Positions 18,272-26,626 of a stretch of 64,000 nt of DNA are shown one piece after another. This DNA comes from Streptomyces showdoensis (GTDB taxonomy: Bacteria; Actinomycetota; Actinomycetes; Streptomycetales; Streptomycetaceae), in assembly GCF_039535475.1 (NCBI RefSeq), contig NZ_BAAAXG010000026.1:3033501-3097500 (forward strand), in the 5' to 3' direction. Made by a program: the position numbers and the translations under genes. The notes below the pieces were generated by a model, which had not been told where the DNA came from, did no database searches, and was given only the letters and a program-made list of their open reading frames with translations. Each line of letters starts with the position of its first letter. Position 1 is the first letter of the stretch.

Positions 18272-18901
18272 ATGGCGGTGAAGCGGCGGAGGCGGACTCC
18301 TGAGCAGGCGCGGGGCGAGATCCTCGACGCCGCCACCGAACTCATCGCCCGGCACGGCCCCGACGGCGTCGGACTGCGCCGGGTCGCCGAGGCGGTCGGC
18401 GTCACGCACGGGCTCGTCACCCACTACTTCGGCACCTACGCCGCCCTCGTCCGCGCCGTGCTCCAGCGCGAGAGCGAGCGCAAGCGCGAGCGCGTGCGGG
18501 AGCGGCTGCGGGCCGACGGGAGCGTGCCGTACGCGGACGGCATGACCCGGGTGCTCTTCGAGATCCTCGGCGACGAGCGGTACGTCCGGCTGTGGGCCTG
18601 GACCCAGCTCCACGACGCGGAGGCCGCCCGGGCCCCCGACTCCCCGACCCACCTCTCCCGCCTCGTCGACGCCGTCGAGGCCGGCGTCCGCACCGTGCTC
18701 CCGGCCCCCGACGGGCCCGACCGCGAGCGGATCGAGATGGTCGTCCTCCTCGCCCTGTCCGGCGCCTACGGCTACGCGCTCGGCCGTCGCCACTGGCTCA
18801 CCGACCTCGGCCACGACCCCGACGAGCCGGGGCGCGACGACGCCTACCGCGCCGCTCTGTCCTCCGCGCTCGCCGCCTACCTCCAAGGGTTGACGCCATG
18901 A
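18272..18901 (+). CDS. TetR-family transcriptional regulator
   Basis: A 209-residue regulator. The TetR HTH is clear: ILDAATELIARHGPDGVGLR, RVAEAVGVTHGLVTHYFGTY. A helical ligand-binding half follows. Its last codons overlap the ATG of the DUF1707 gene (ATGA), so the two are co-translated. It is divergent from the DUF3592 gene; TTATTGTC...GATAAGG at about 18220-18246 is a weak candidate operator. Confidence 0.9.
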   Translation: MAVKRRRRTPEQARGEILDAATELIARHGPDGVGLRRVAEAVGVTHGLVTHYFGTYAALVRAVLQRESERKRERVRERLRADGSVPYADGMTRVLFEILGDERYVRLWAWTQLHDAEAARAPDSPTHLSRLVDAVEAGVRTVLPAPDGPDRERIEMVVLLALSGAYGYALGRRHWLTDLGHDPDEPGRDDAYRAALSSALAAYLQGLTP

Positions 18902-19476
18902 CACCGCACGACCTCGACCTCCTCGCCTCCGACCAGGAGCGGTACGCCGCCGAGGAACGGCTGCGGTCCGCCGTCGAGAACGGCCGGCTGCCGCTCGACG
19001 AGCTCCCCGACCGCCTCGACCGGGTGCACGCCTCCCGCACCCGGGGCGAGCTCGAAACCGCCTGCCGCGGACTCCCCGCCCCCGGCCCCCCCGGCCCCCG
19101 CGACGCCCTCGTCGTCGACCGGGCCCCCACCTCGAGCGCCTTCGTCGCCGGGATCTTCGGCGGCTTCCACCGCGAGGGCCAGTGGGTCGTGCCGCCGCGC
19201 ATGACCCTCTGGTCCATGTGGGGCGGCGGGAGGATCGACCTCACCGAGGCCCGCTTCAGCAGCCGCGAGACCGTCATCCGCGCCGTCGCCCTCTGGGGCG
19301 GCACCAGGATCCTCGTCCCCGCGGACGTCGAGGTCGACGTCCGCGGCCTCGGTCTCTTCGGCGTCTTCGGCAAGCGCGCCGCCCGCCGCACCGGCACGCC
19401 CGGCACCCCCCGCGTCGTCATCAAGGGCCTCGCCCTCTTCGGCGCGGTCGTCACGCGGACGAAGAACGCCGGGTAG
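18898..19476 (+). CDS. DUF1707 protein with LiaF-like C-terminal domain
   Basis: A 192-residue protein. The N-terminal DUF1707 SHOCT-like helix pair is seen in DQERYAAEERLRSAVENGRL and LDELPDRLDRVHASRTRGEL. The C-terminal half resembles the cell-wall-active antibiotic response (LiaF/YvqF) beta domain: GGGRIDLTEARF, ALWGGTRILVPADVEV, LGLFGVFG, VVIKGLALFGAV. There is no TM segment. Coupled to the TetR gene by a 4-bp overlap, it may sense or respond to envelope stress; this is inference. Confidence 0.82.
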   Translation: MTPHDLDLLASDQERYAAEERLRSAVENGRLPLDELPDRLDRVHASRTRGELETACRGLPAPGPPGPRDALVVDRAPTSSAFVAGIFGGFHREGQWVVPPRMTLWSMWGGGRIDLTEARFSSRETVIRAVALWGGTRILVPADVEVDVRGLGLFGVFGKRAARRTGTPGTPRVVIKGLALFGAVVTRTKNAG

Positions 19477-19497
19477 GCCGGGTAGGCCGGGTAGGCC
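19471..19497 (+). repeat. Three tandem GGGTAGGCC units
   Basis: The 9-bp unit is repeated at 19471, 19480 and 19489; the first contains the stop codon of the DUF1707 gene. Confidence 0.7.
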
Positions 19498-19529
19498 GGG
19501 CAGTGGGGGGGAAGCGAGGGGGCGGTCGG

Positions 19530-20069
19530 TCAGATCGTGTTCCCCATGCGGAACATCAGGTAGACGAGGCCGGCGGTCGCCGCCCACAGGGCCAGGGACC
19601 CGAGCGCCGCCAGCACCCGCACCACGACGGGGTAGACGCCCACCGCAAGCCGAGGGTCGTCCGGGTGGTGGCTGATCCGGATCCGGCTCGCGTACGCCTG
19701 CCGGGAGTAGGTGTGGGACGTTCCGCTCGGATCCGTGTAGCGGTAGACACCCGACTTGCCGTACGGGCTCGTGCGCTCCGCCGTCACCGTGACGCCGCGC
19801 CGGGGGAGGACCCACATCTGGAAGCCCCGCTCCGTCGTCGCCGCGCTCGCGAGGTTGAGCAGCACGACCACGACCCCGAGCAGCGCCGTGAGGACCAGTG
19901 CCGTCGGCTCGTCCCGGACCACGACCAGGGCACCCGTGCCGACGACCGCCGCGACGGAGGGCCCGAGGCCCGCCAGGATCCATCCCGGGCCGCGCCGCCT
20001 CGCGCCGGCGCTCGCGGTCGTGGGCGCGGACGCGCACCGGGCGGCGTCGGCCACGTCGTACTCGCGCAT
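19530..20069 (-). CDS. DUF3592 membrane protein (179 aa)
   Basis: Residues 28-75 form two TM helices (GWILAGLGPSVAAVVGTGAL; ALVLTALLGVVVVLLNLASA). An extracytoplasmic DUF3592 loop follows (YRYTDPSGTSHTYSRQAY, then HHPDDPRLAVGVY) and a last TM helix (LAALGSLALWAATAGLVYLM). It shares the YTDPxG...DP core with the protein at 17203. It is divergent from recO. Function unknown. Confidence 0.75.
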   Translation of the reverse strand: MREYDVADAARCASAPTTASAGARRRGPGWILAGLGPSVAAVVGTGALVVVRDEPTALVLTALLGVVVVLLNLASAATTERGFQMWVLPRRGVTVTAERTSPYGKSGVYRYTDPSGTSHTYSRQAYASRIRISHHPDDPRLAVGVYPVVVRVLAALGSLALWAATAGLVYLMFRMGNTI

Positions 20070-20151
20070 CGTCCAACCCCTCCGCCGCCGACTCGATCAA
20101 GGACAGGGTACGGGGGCCCGGGCTGTCCTCCCCGTACGGGAGAATGGCTCC

Positions 20152-20901
20152 ATGAGTCTGTTCCGCGACGACGGCATCGTGCTGCGCACCCAGAAGCTGG
20201 GGGAAGCGGACCGCATCATCACGCTGCTCACGCGCGGGCACGGGCGGGTGCGCGCCGTCGCGCGCGGGGTGCGGCGGACCAAGTCGAAGTTCGGGGCGCG
20301 GCTCGAACCGTTCTCGCACGTGGACGTGCAGTTCTTCGCCCGGGGGAGTGAGCTGGTCGGGCGCGGGCTGCCGCTGTGCACGCAGAGCGAGACGATCGCC
20401 GCGTACGGCAGCGGGATCGTCACGGACTACGCCCGGTACACCGCCGGCACCGCCATGCTGGAGACGGCGGAACGGTTCACCGACCACGAGGGCGAGCCCG
20501 CCGTGCAGCAGTACCTGCTGCTCGTGGGCGGCCTGCGGACCCTGGCGCGGGGTGAGCACGCGCCGCACCTGATCCTCGACGCCTTCCTGCTGCGCTCGCT
20601 CGCGGTGAACGGGTACGCGCCGAGTTTCGACGATTGCGCGAAATGCGGACTGACCGGCCCCAACCGGTTCTTTTCGGTCGCCGCGGGCGGAGTCATATGC
20701 GGCGACTGCCGGGTGCCCGGAAGCGTCGTACCCTCTGCGGAGGCCGTAGGCCTGCTCAGCGCGCTGCTCACCGGCGACTGGGCGACGGCGGACGCGTGCG
20801 AGCCGCGTCACGTCAGGGAGGGCAGCGGTCTCGTGTCCGCCTATCTGCACTGGCACCTGGAGCGCGGGCTGCGCTCGCTGCGGTACGTAGAGAAGAGCTA
20901 G
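20152..20901 (+). CDS. recO: DNA repair protein RecO
   Basis: A 249-residue recombination mediator that helps load RecA at gaps with RecFR. It has an N-terminal OB fold ([38 protein letters not shown]), a helical domain, and a zinc site formed by CAKCG and CGDC. ATG 20152 follows GGGAGAA. It is followed 13 bp later by uppS, as in other Streptomyces. Confidence 0.95.
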   Translation: MSLFRDDGIVLRTQKLGEADRIITLLTRGHGRVRAVARGVRRTKSKFGARLEPFSHVDVQFFARGSELVGRGLPLCTQSETIAAYGSGIVTDYARYTAGTAMLETAERFTDHEGEPAVQQYLLLVGGLRTLARGEHAPHLILDAFLLRSLAVNGYAPSFDDCAKCGLTGPNRFFSVAAGGVICGDCRVPGSVVPSAEAVGLLSALLTGDWATADACEPRHVREGSGLVSAYLHWHLERGLRSLRYVEKS

Positions 20902-20914
20902 GAGATCCATCGCC

Positions 20915-21739
20915 ATGGCCATCGCACGACTTCTCGGGCGTCAGCGCCGGGAGTACAGCACCCCCGAGCCGCACCCGTCCGGCGCCCGCCCGCCGAAGCT
21001 CCAGTCGGAGCTCGTGCCCGAGCACGTCGCGATCGTCATGGACGGCAACGGCCGCTGGGCCAAGGAACGCGGGCTGCCGCGCACCGAGGGGCACAAGGTC
21101 GGCGCCGAGCAGGTGCTCGACGTGCTCCAGGGCGCGATCGAGATGGGCGTGGGCTCGATCTCGCTCTACGCCTTCTCCACCGAGAACTGGAAGCGCTCGC
21201 CCGAAGAGGTGCGCTTCCTCATGAACTTCAACCGTGACTTCATCCGCAAGAGCCGCGACCAGCTCGACTCCCTCGGCGTGCGCGTGCGCTGGGTGGGCCG
21301 GATGCCCAAGCTGTGGAAGTCGGTGGCCAAGGAGCTCCAGGTCGCCCAGGAGCAGACCAAGGACAACACGAAGCTCACGCTGTACTTCTGCATGAACTAC
21401 GGCGGGCGGGCCGAGCTCACGGACGCGGCACAGGCGCTCGCCGAGGACGTCAGGGCGGGCCGGCTCGACCCGGCGAAGATCACCGAGAAGACCATCCAGA
21501 AGTACCTCTACTACCCGGACATGCCGGACGTGGACCTCTTCCTGCGCCCCAGCGGCGAGCAGCGCACCTCCAACTACCTGATCTGGCAGAGCGCGTACGC
21601 CGAGATGGTCTTCCAGGACGTGCTGTGGCCCGACTTCGACCGCCGCGACCTGTGGCGTGCCTGCGTCGAGTACGCCCAGCGCGACCGGCGCTTCGGCGGC
21701 GTGGACCCGGCGGACCTCGCCGTCCTCGACAAGGGCTGA
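20915..21739 (+). CDS. uppS: Isoprenyl transferase (undecaprenyl diphosphate synthase family)
   Basis: A 274-residue cis-prenyltransferase making the long-chain lipid carrier for cell-wall synthesis. Conserved regions: [20 protein letters not shown] (catalytic Asp and diphosphate loop), [28 protein letters not shown], and the C-terminal [20 protein letters not shown]. The start follows AGGAGA. Likely operon with recO. Confidence 0.95.
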   Translation: MAIARLLGRQRREYSTPEPHPSGARPPKLQSELVPEHVAIVMDGNGRWAKERGLPRTEGHKVGAEQVLDVLQGAIEMGVGSISLYAFSTENWKRSPEEVRFLMNFNRDFIRKSRDQLDSLGVRVRWVGRMPKLWKSVAKELQVAQEQTKDNTKLTLYFCMNYGGRAELTDAAQALAEDVRAGRLDPAKITEKTIQKYLYYPDMPDVDLFLRPSGEQRTSNYLIWQSAYAEMVFQDVLWPDFDRRDLWRACVEYAQRDRRFGGVDPADLAVLDKG

Positions 21740-21758
21740 GCGGCGACCCGGCACGCGA

Positions 21759-21795
21759 AGGGGCCCGTACCGAAATCGATTCGGTACGGGCCCCT
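21759..21795. terminator. Bidirectional terminator between uppS and zur
   Basis: AGGGGCCCGTACCGAA (21759-21774) pairs perfectly with TTCGGTACGGGCCCCT (21780-21795), 5-nt loop. Confidence 0.85.
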
Positions 21796-21806
21796 CGTAT
21801 GTCAGG

Positions 21807-22214
21807 TCACTTCGCCGCGCACTCCGCGCAGGTGCCGAAGATCTCCACCGTGTGCGCCACGTTCACGAAGCCGTGCTCGGCCGCGATCGTCTCGGCCCAC
21901 TGCTCCACGGCCGGGCCCTCCACCTCGACGGCCTTGCCGCAGACGCGGCAGACCAGATGGTGGTGGTGGTCACCGGTCGAACAGCGCCGGTAGACCGTCT
22001 CGCCGTCGCTGGTGCGCAGCGCGTCCACCTCGCCCGCGTCCGCGAGGGACTGGAGCGTGCGGTAGACGGTGGTGAGGCCGACGGAGTCGCCGCGGTGCTT
22101 GAGCATGTCGTGCAGCTCCTGGGCGCTGCGGAACTCGTCCACCTCGTTCAGCGCCGCCGACACGGCGGCCCGCTGCTTGGTCGAGCGGCCTCGTACGGGG
22201 GGTCCTGCCGTCAC
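21807..22214 (-). CDS. zur: Zinc uptake regulator Zur (Fur family)
   Basis: A Fur-family repressor of about 135 residues that represses zinc uptake when zinc is replete. It has the winged HTH (RSAQELHDMLKHRGDSVGLTTVYRTLQSL), the metal-site DHHHHLVCRVCGK and the structural C-terminal CAEC. Two adjacent GTG codons (22217 and 22214) are both possible; AAGGAGG lies 5-8 bases away. Similarity to VTAGPPVRGRSTKQR favours 22214. It follows znuB on the same strand, so the regulator is co-oriented with its main target operon. Confidence 0.93.
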   Translation of the reverse strand: MTAGPPVRGRSTKQRAAVSAALNEVDEFRSAQELHDMLKHRGDSVGLTTVYRTLQSLADAGEVDALRTSDGETVYRRCSTGDHHHHLVCRVCGKAVEVEGPAVEQWAETIAAEHGFVNVAHTVEIFGTCAECAAK

Positions 22215-22288
22215 CACGGGGGCCTCCTTGGTTCTTGTCTGCCCCCGCCATTCTGCCAGCCCCCCGTCCTCCTGGGCCCGGACCGGAC

Positions 22289-23182
22289 TCAGACCTTCAC
22301 GTCGTCGCTCGGGCGCCGGGTGCCCGGCACCTCCGCGTCGCAGCCGCGCGCGGCGGTCTCGGCGGCCCGGGCGCGCCGCCGGGCGAGCGGGGTCGCGAGG
22401 AGCGTGAGGGCGATGAAGACCGCGATCGCGAGGAGCACGATCGTCGCGCCGGGCGGCACGTCCTGGTAGTAGGAGGTGACCGTGCCGGTGAGGGTGACGC
22501 CGGTGCCGATGACGACGGCGAGCACGAAGGTGGTGCGGAAGGACCGGGACAGCTGCTGGGCGGCGGCCACCGGGACCACCATCAGCGCGCTGACCAGCAG
22601 CAGGCCGACCACCCGCATGGCGACCGTGACGGTCACGGCGGCGGTGACCGCGATGAGCAGGTTGAGGAGGCGCACCGGCAGGCCGGTCACGCGGGCGAAC
22701 TCCTCGTCCTGGCTGACCGCGAAGAGCTGGCGGCGCAGGCCGACCGTGACGAGGACGACGAAGGCGGCCAGGATGCCGATGGCCGTGACGTCCTCGGCGG
22801 AGACCGTCGACAGGGAGCCGAACAGGAAGGAGTTCAGGTTGGCGTTGGAGCCGGTCGGCGAGAGGTTGATCAGCAGCACGCCGCCGGCCATGCCGCCGTA
22901 GAAGAGCAGCGCGAGGGCGAGGTCGCCGCGGGTCTTCCCGTACGCGCGGATCAGCTCCATCGCGACGGCGCCCACGACGGCGACGGCGGTGGCCATCCAC
23001 ACCGGGCTGCTGTTCAGCAGGAAGCCGAGGCCGACACCGGTCATGGCGACGTGGCCGATGCCGTCGCCCATCAGCGCCTGGCGCCGCTGGACGAGGTAGA
23101 TGCCGACGGCGGGCGCGGTGATGCCGACGAGGACGGCCGCGATGAGCGCCCGCTGCATGAAGGCGAGCTGGAGGAATTCCAT
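22289..23182 (-). CDS. znuB: Zinc ABC transporter permease
   Basis: A 297-residue integral membrane protein of the ABC-3 family (7-9 helices). Typical pieces: QRALIAAVLVGITAPAVGIYLV, RRQALMGDGIGHVAMTGVGLG, LLFYGGMAGGVLLIN, and RVVGLLLVSALMVVPVAAAQ. It is 29 bp after znuC and 74 bp before zur. The Arg-rich cytoplasmic tail is a species-variable extension. Confidence 0.93.
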   Translation of the reverse strand: MEFLQLAFMQRALIAAVLVGITAPAVGIYLVQRRQALMGDGIGHVAMTGVGLGFLLNSSPVWMATAVAVVGAVAMELIRAYGKTRGDLALALLFYGGMAGGVLLINLSPTGSNANLNSFLFGSLSTVSAEDVTAIGILAAFVVLVTVGLRRQLFAVSQDEEFARVTGLPVRLLNLLIAVTAAVTVTVAMRVVGLLLVSALMVVPVAAAQQLSRSFRTTFVLAVVIGTGVTLTGTVTSYYQDVPPGATIVLLAIAVFIALTLLATPLARRRARAAETAARGCDAEVPGTRRPSDDVKV

Positions 23183-23211
23183 GGGGCAGCTTTCCTAGAT
23201 CCTCGGGGTCC

Positions 23212-24039
23212 TCAGGTCAGCAGACCGGTGCGGAGCGGCTCGTCGGCCGCGTGGGGGTGGACGTGGTCGTGGCCGGGCAGCGCGTGCTGGCCGACGGCCT
23301 GCGGAGGCGGGCCGTCGTGGACGACGCAGCCGTCGCGCAGCACGACCGCCCGGTCGATCAGCGGCTCCAGGGGGCCGAGCTCGTGCAGGACGAGGAGGAC
23401 GGAGGTGCCGCCGGCGACCTGCTCGCGCAGGGTCGCGGCGAGGATCTCCTGGCTGGCGAGGTCGACGCCGGCCATCGGCTCGTCCATGATCAGCAGCTCG
23501 GGCTCGGAGGCGAGCGCGCGGGCGATGAGCACGCGCTGGTGCTGGCCGCCGGAGAGCGCGGAGACGGAGTCCTTGGCGCGGTCGGTCAGGCCGACCAGGG
23601 CGATGGCCCGGTCGACGGCGGCCCGGTCGGCCTTGGTGGTGAGTCCGAAGCGGCGGCGGGAGAGCCGGCCGGAGGTGACGACCTCGCGGATGGTGGCGGG
23701 CACGCCGCTGGCGGCGGTGGTGCGCTGCGGCACGTAACCGACCCGGGCCCAGTCGCGGAACCGCTTCTGCTCGGTGCCGAACAGTTCGATGCTGCCGCCG
23801 GTCAGCGGCACCTGGCCGATGACGGAGCGGACGGCGGTCGACTTCCCGGAGCCGTTGGCGCCGAGCAGCGCGACGACCTCACCGCGCCGGACGGTGAGGT
23901 CCACGCCGCGCAGGACGGGGCGCGAGCCGAGCGCCGCGCTGGCTCCGCGGACGGAGATGACGGGGCCGTCGCCCTCGGGTGCGCTCACGTCTGCGCTCAC
24001 GGGTGCCTCCTGCTGCTTTCCCTGCGGGGTGGGTGTCAC
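23212..24039 (-). CDS. znuC: Zinc ABC transporter ATP-binding protein
   Basis: A 275-residue ATPase. Walker A GANGSGKST, Q-loop YVPQR, signature LSGGQHQRVLIARAL, Walker B LLIMDEPMAGVD, switch HEL. The C-terminus is His-rich (HALPGHDHVHPHAADE), consistent with a zinc substrate. The GTG start overlaps the znuA stop (GTGA); a later GTG (VSADVSAPEG) is an alternative start. Confidence 0.92.
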   Translation of the reverse strand: MTPTPQGKQQEAPVSADVSAPEGDGPVISVRGASAALGSRPVLRGVDLTVRRGEVVALLGANGSGKSTAVRSVIGQVPLTGGSIELFGTEQKRFRDWARVGYVPQRTTAASGVPATIREVVTSGRLSRRRFGLTTKADRAAVDRAIALVGLTDRAKDSVSALSGGQHQRVLIARALASEPELLIMDEPMAGVDLASQEILAATLREQVAGGTSVLLVLHELGPLEPLIDRAVVLRDGCVVHDGPPPQAVGQHALPGHDHVHPHAADEPLRTGLLT

Positions 24040-25025
24040 TTCGCGCCGAGGGCCTTCTGCAGCGCGGCGAGGTTGGACCGCATGACCTCGAGGTAGTCAG
24101 CGCCCTTGGACTTGTCCGTGATTCCCTCCAGCGGGTCGAGCACATCGGTCTTGAGGCCGGTGTCGGTCGCGAGGGTCTTGGCGGTCTTGTCGCTGGCGAG
24201 GGTCTCGAAGAAGACGGTCGAGACCTTGTCCTTCTTCGCGATGTCCTGGAGCTCCTTGATGCGGGCGGGGCTCGGCTCGGACTCGGGGTCGATGCCGGTG
24301 ATGCCCTCCTGCTCCAGGTGGTAGCGCTCGGCGAGGTAGCCGAAGGCGGAGTGGGTGGTGATGAAGGTGCGGGTGGCGGTGTTCTTGAGACCGGTCTCGA
24401 ACGCGGTGTCCAGGTCGCCGAGCTTCTTCACCAGGGCGTCGGTGTTCTTCTTGTAGTCGGCGGCGTGGTCGGGGTCGGCCTTCTCGAAGGCGGCGCCCAC
24501 GCCCTTGGCGACCTCGGCGTACTTCACGGGGTCGAGCCAGATGTGCGGGTCGGCGCCGGCCTCGGAGGCGTGGTCGTGGCCCGCCTCCTCGGAGCCGGTG
24601 CCGTGGTCGTGGCCCTCGTGGCCGACCTCGGTGCCGTGCTCCTCCAGCTTGGTGAGGGTGGCCGCGTCGACGGTGTTCCGGACGCCGGCCTGCGCGATGG
24701 CGTCGTCGACCGCGGGCTGGATGCCCTTGAGGTAGAGGATGACGTCGGCCTCGCCGAGCTCGCCGATCTGCTTCGGCTTGAGCTCCAGGTCGTGCGGCTC
24801 GACGCCCGGCTTGGTGAGCGTGTCGACGGCCACGTGGCCGCCGCCTATCTGCTCGGCCAGGTACTGCATGGGGTAGAACGACGCCACGACGTCCAGCTTG
24901 CCGCCGCTTCCCTTGTCGGCCGCGTCCGAGGTTCCGGAGCAGGCGGAGAGGGTGACGAGACCGAGGGTGACGGCTCCGGCGACGGCGGCGGTGGGTATCA
25001 GGCGACGTACGTTCATGACACTCAT
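24036..25025 (-). CDS. znuA: Zinc ABC transporter substrate-binding lipoprotein
   Basis: About 329 residues. Lipoprotein signal with lipobox LSAC near residue 30. Cluster A-I metal-binding fold: VVASFYPMQYLAEQIGG, VEPHDLELKP (metal His), DPHIWLDP (metal His), TTHSAFGYLAERY (metal His) and the late FFETLASDKTAKTLA. A His-rich acidic loop (EEHGTEVGHEGHDHG, AGHDHASEAG) is diagnostic of zinc. Starts at 25025 (MSVMNVRR) and 25016 are both plausible; tandem Zur-box-like sites cover this region. Confidence 0.93.
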   Translation of the reverse strand: MSVMNVRRLIPTAAVAGAVTLGLVTLSACSGTSDAADKGSGGKLDVVASFYPMQYLAEQIGGGHVAVDTLTKPGVEPHDLELKPKQIGELGEADVILYLKGIQPAVDDAIAQAGVRNTVDAATLTKLEEHGTEVGHEGHDHGTGSEEAGHDHASEAGADPHIWLDPVKYAEVAKGVGAAFEKADPDHAADYKKNTDALVKKLGDLDTAFETGLKNTATRTFITTHSAFGYLAERYHLEQEGITGIDPESEPSPARIKELQDIAKKDKVSTVFFETLASDKTAKTLATDTGLKTDVLDPLEGITDKSKGADYLEVMRSNLAALQKALGAK

Positions 25026-25030
25026 TTTCA
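25016..25030 (-). promoter_or_regulatory. Zur-box-like site at the znuA start
   Basis: On the minus strand TGAAAATGAGTGTCA, matching the 15-bp Zur consensus TGAAAATGATTTTCA at 13 positions. It overlaps the znuA start codons. Confidence 0.65.
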
Positions 25031-25037
25031 ACAAAAG

Positions 25038-25052
25038 TGGAAACGGTTGTCA
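25038..25052. promoter_or_regulatory. Second Zur-box-like site between znuA and the M16-like gene
   Basis: TGGAAACGGTTGTCA matches the Zur consensus at 11 of 15 positions. Its centre is 22 bp (two helical turns) from the first site, and it lies 39 bp before the divergent M16-like gene. Confidence 0.55.
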
Positions 25053-25090
25053 ATTGCCGTACGTGTGTCCCTCGGCACTACTGTTCGGCC

Positions 25091-26560
25091 ATGCGGCGCG
25101 CGGAGACCAACGGCATCCCCCTGTACTGGGACGACATCCCCGGCCCCTTCACGGCCCACCTCCTGCTCGGGACCGGGATCGAGTACGAGCCGCTCCCGGT
25201 CCGCGGCGTCACCGAGGTCGCCGAACAGCTCGCCCTGGGAGCCGTCGCCGACGCCGCCCGCGGCTGCGACGAGCTCGCCTCCGCCGTCGGGGGCGACCAC
25301 CTCTGCTTCACCGTCGCCGGCGAGCCCGAGCGGGTCGCCGAGGTCCTGAACCGGCTCTGCCGGGCGCTCGCCGAACCCCCGGTCGACGGCCTCGCCGGCG
25401 CCGTGCGCCGAGCCGTGGCGCGGCAGCTGCGCGAGGAGCGCTGGGAGGGCTTCCAGGAGCGCGAGCTCGCCTTCCGCTACGGGCTGCGCGGGCCCGGGAA
25501 GACCGGCAGGCCCGCACCCGCCGTCGAAGGCCTCGGCGCCGCCGAGGTCCGCGCCTGGGCCGCCGCGCGCTTCACCCGCGGCGGGGCCGCGCTCCTGCTC
25601 ACCGGGCCCCCGCCGAAGTCCCTCGACCCGCGGCTGCCCGAGGGGCCGGCCGCCGAGCGGCCCGTGGCGGAGCCCCTGCCCGGGACCTCGGGCTGCTGGC
25701 TGGAGGCGCCCCACGAGGCCGGCGAGCAGGTGACCCTCTCCTTCGACGTGCCCTCCACGCCCGTCGGCCACCTCGCGGCCGACGTCGCCCGGGTCCGGGC
25801 CGCCCACGACCCGGACATCGCGTCCAACCTGACCGGGGAGGTGGAGCTGCACAGCTCCTACCTGGGCGGTGGGCGGATGCGCTTCTGGCTGCTGGCCCCC
25901 ACCGACGAGCTCGGCACCCAGGCCGTCGCCGACGGGCTCGACGCGGTGCTGCGCGGGCTGGCCGCGCAGGGACCGGCGGAGGAGGAGGTGCGCCGCGCCG
26001 TGGCGGTCCGGTCGACGCGGCTCGACACGGACGCCGGGCGGCACGCCCAGCTGTTCGGGGCCGGTCTCGACCACGTCTCCGGTCTGGAGGTGCTCGACGT
26101 CCCGGCCGCCCGGGCCCGCCTCGCGGCGGCCGGAGCCGAGGACGTCCGCGCCGCCCTCGCCGGATACCCCTCGACCGCCGTGCTGGTGCTCCCCGCGCAC
26201 TGTGCCCCGGGGCCGGACAGCCCCTTCGTGCCCGAACCGGACCGCTTCGACCAGGACTTCCACGAGGCGCGCACGTACCGGCCGAGGCTCTTCGGGCCCG
26301 TCGGGCGGCACGAGCGGATGTACCTGGGCGACGAGGGCCTCGCGCACTGGACGGGGCACTGTCACCACAGCGTGCGCTGGCACCAGGTGGCGGGGCTCGG
26401 GGTGTTCCCGTCCGGGCGGCGGGTGCTCTACGGCGAACTCGGCGCCGTCATCGATATCCAGGCAGACTGGTACAAGTCGGGAGGCGATCTGATCGCCGCC
26501 GTCGACAGCCGGGTGCCTCCCTCCCTCCGCTTCCCGAGGGGTGACGGGGAACCGATTTGA
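25091..26560 (+). CDS. M16-like (insulinase-fold) protein without zinc ligands
   Basis: A 489-residue protein resembling two M16 half-modules: N-terminal LLLGTGIEYEPLPVRGVTEVAEQLALG, then helices with RQLREERWEGFQERELAFRY-type sequence, and a second half with HSSYLGGGRMRFW. The peptidase motif HFLEH aligns with EVAEQ (residues 42-46): both zinc histidines are Glu/Gln and only the central Glu is kept. The final ~100 residues (HHSVRWHQVAGLGVFPSGRRVLYG, then VIDIQADWYKSGG) form an extra domain. No signal peptide. It is divergent from znuA and close to two Zur-box-like sites, so zinc-responsive expression is plausible. A non-catalytic role is inferred. Confidence 0.7.
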   Translation: MRRAETNGIPLYWDDIPGPFTAHLLLGTGIEYEPLPVRGVTEVAEQLALGAVADAARGCDELASAVGGDHLCFTVAGEPERVAEVLNRLCRALAEPPVDGLAGAVRRAVARQLREERWEGFQERELAFRYGLRGPGKTGRPAPAVEGLGAAEVRAWAAARFTRGGAALLLTGPPPKSLDPRLPEGPAAERPVAEPLPGTSGCWLEAPHEAGEQVTLSFDVPSTPVGHLAADVARVRAAHDPDIASNLTGEVELHSSYLGGGRMRFWLLAPTDELGTQAVADGLDAVLRGLAAQGPAEEEVRRAVAVRSTRLDTDAGRHAQLFGAGLDHVSGLEVLDVPAARARLAAAGAEDVRAALAGYPSTAVLVLPAHCAPGPDSPFVPEPDRFDQDFHEARTYRPRLFGPVGRHERMYLGDEGLAHWTGHCHHSVRWHQVAGLGVFPSGRRVLYGELGAVIDIQADWYKSGGDLIAAVDSRVPPSLRFPRGDGEPI

Positions 26561-26587
26561 AAGAGGGGGTGCGGGCGCCGGTAACCT
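26556..26587 (+). promoter_or_regulatory. Candidate glyS promoter
   Basis: TTGAAA (26556-26561) and TAACCT (26582-26587), with a long 20-nt spacer, 40 bp before the glyS GTG. Confidence 0.35.
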
Positions 26588-26626
26588 GTGGCATTCGCAC
26601 TTCGTCGTCGTAATGAAGAGAGCACC

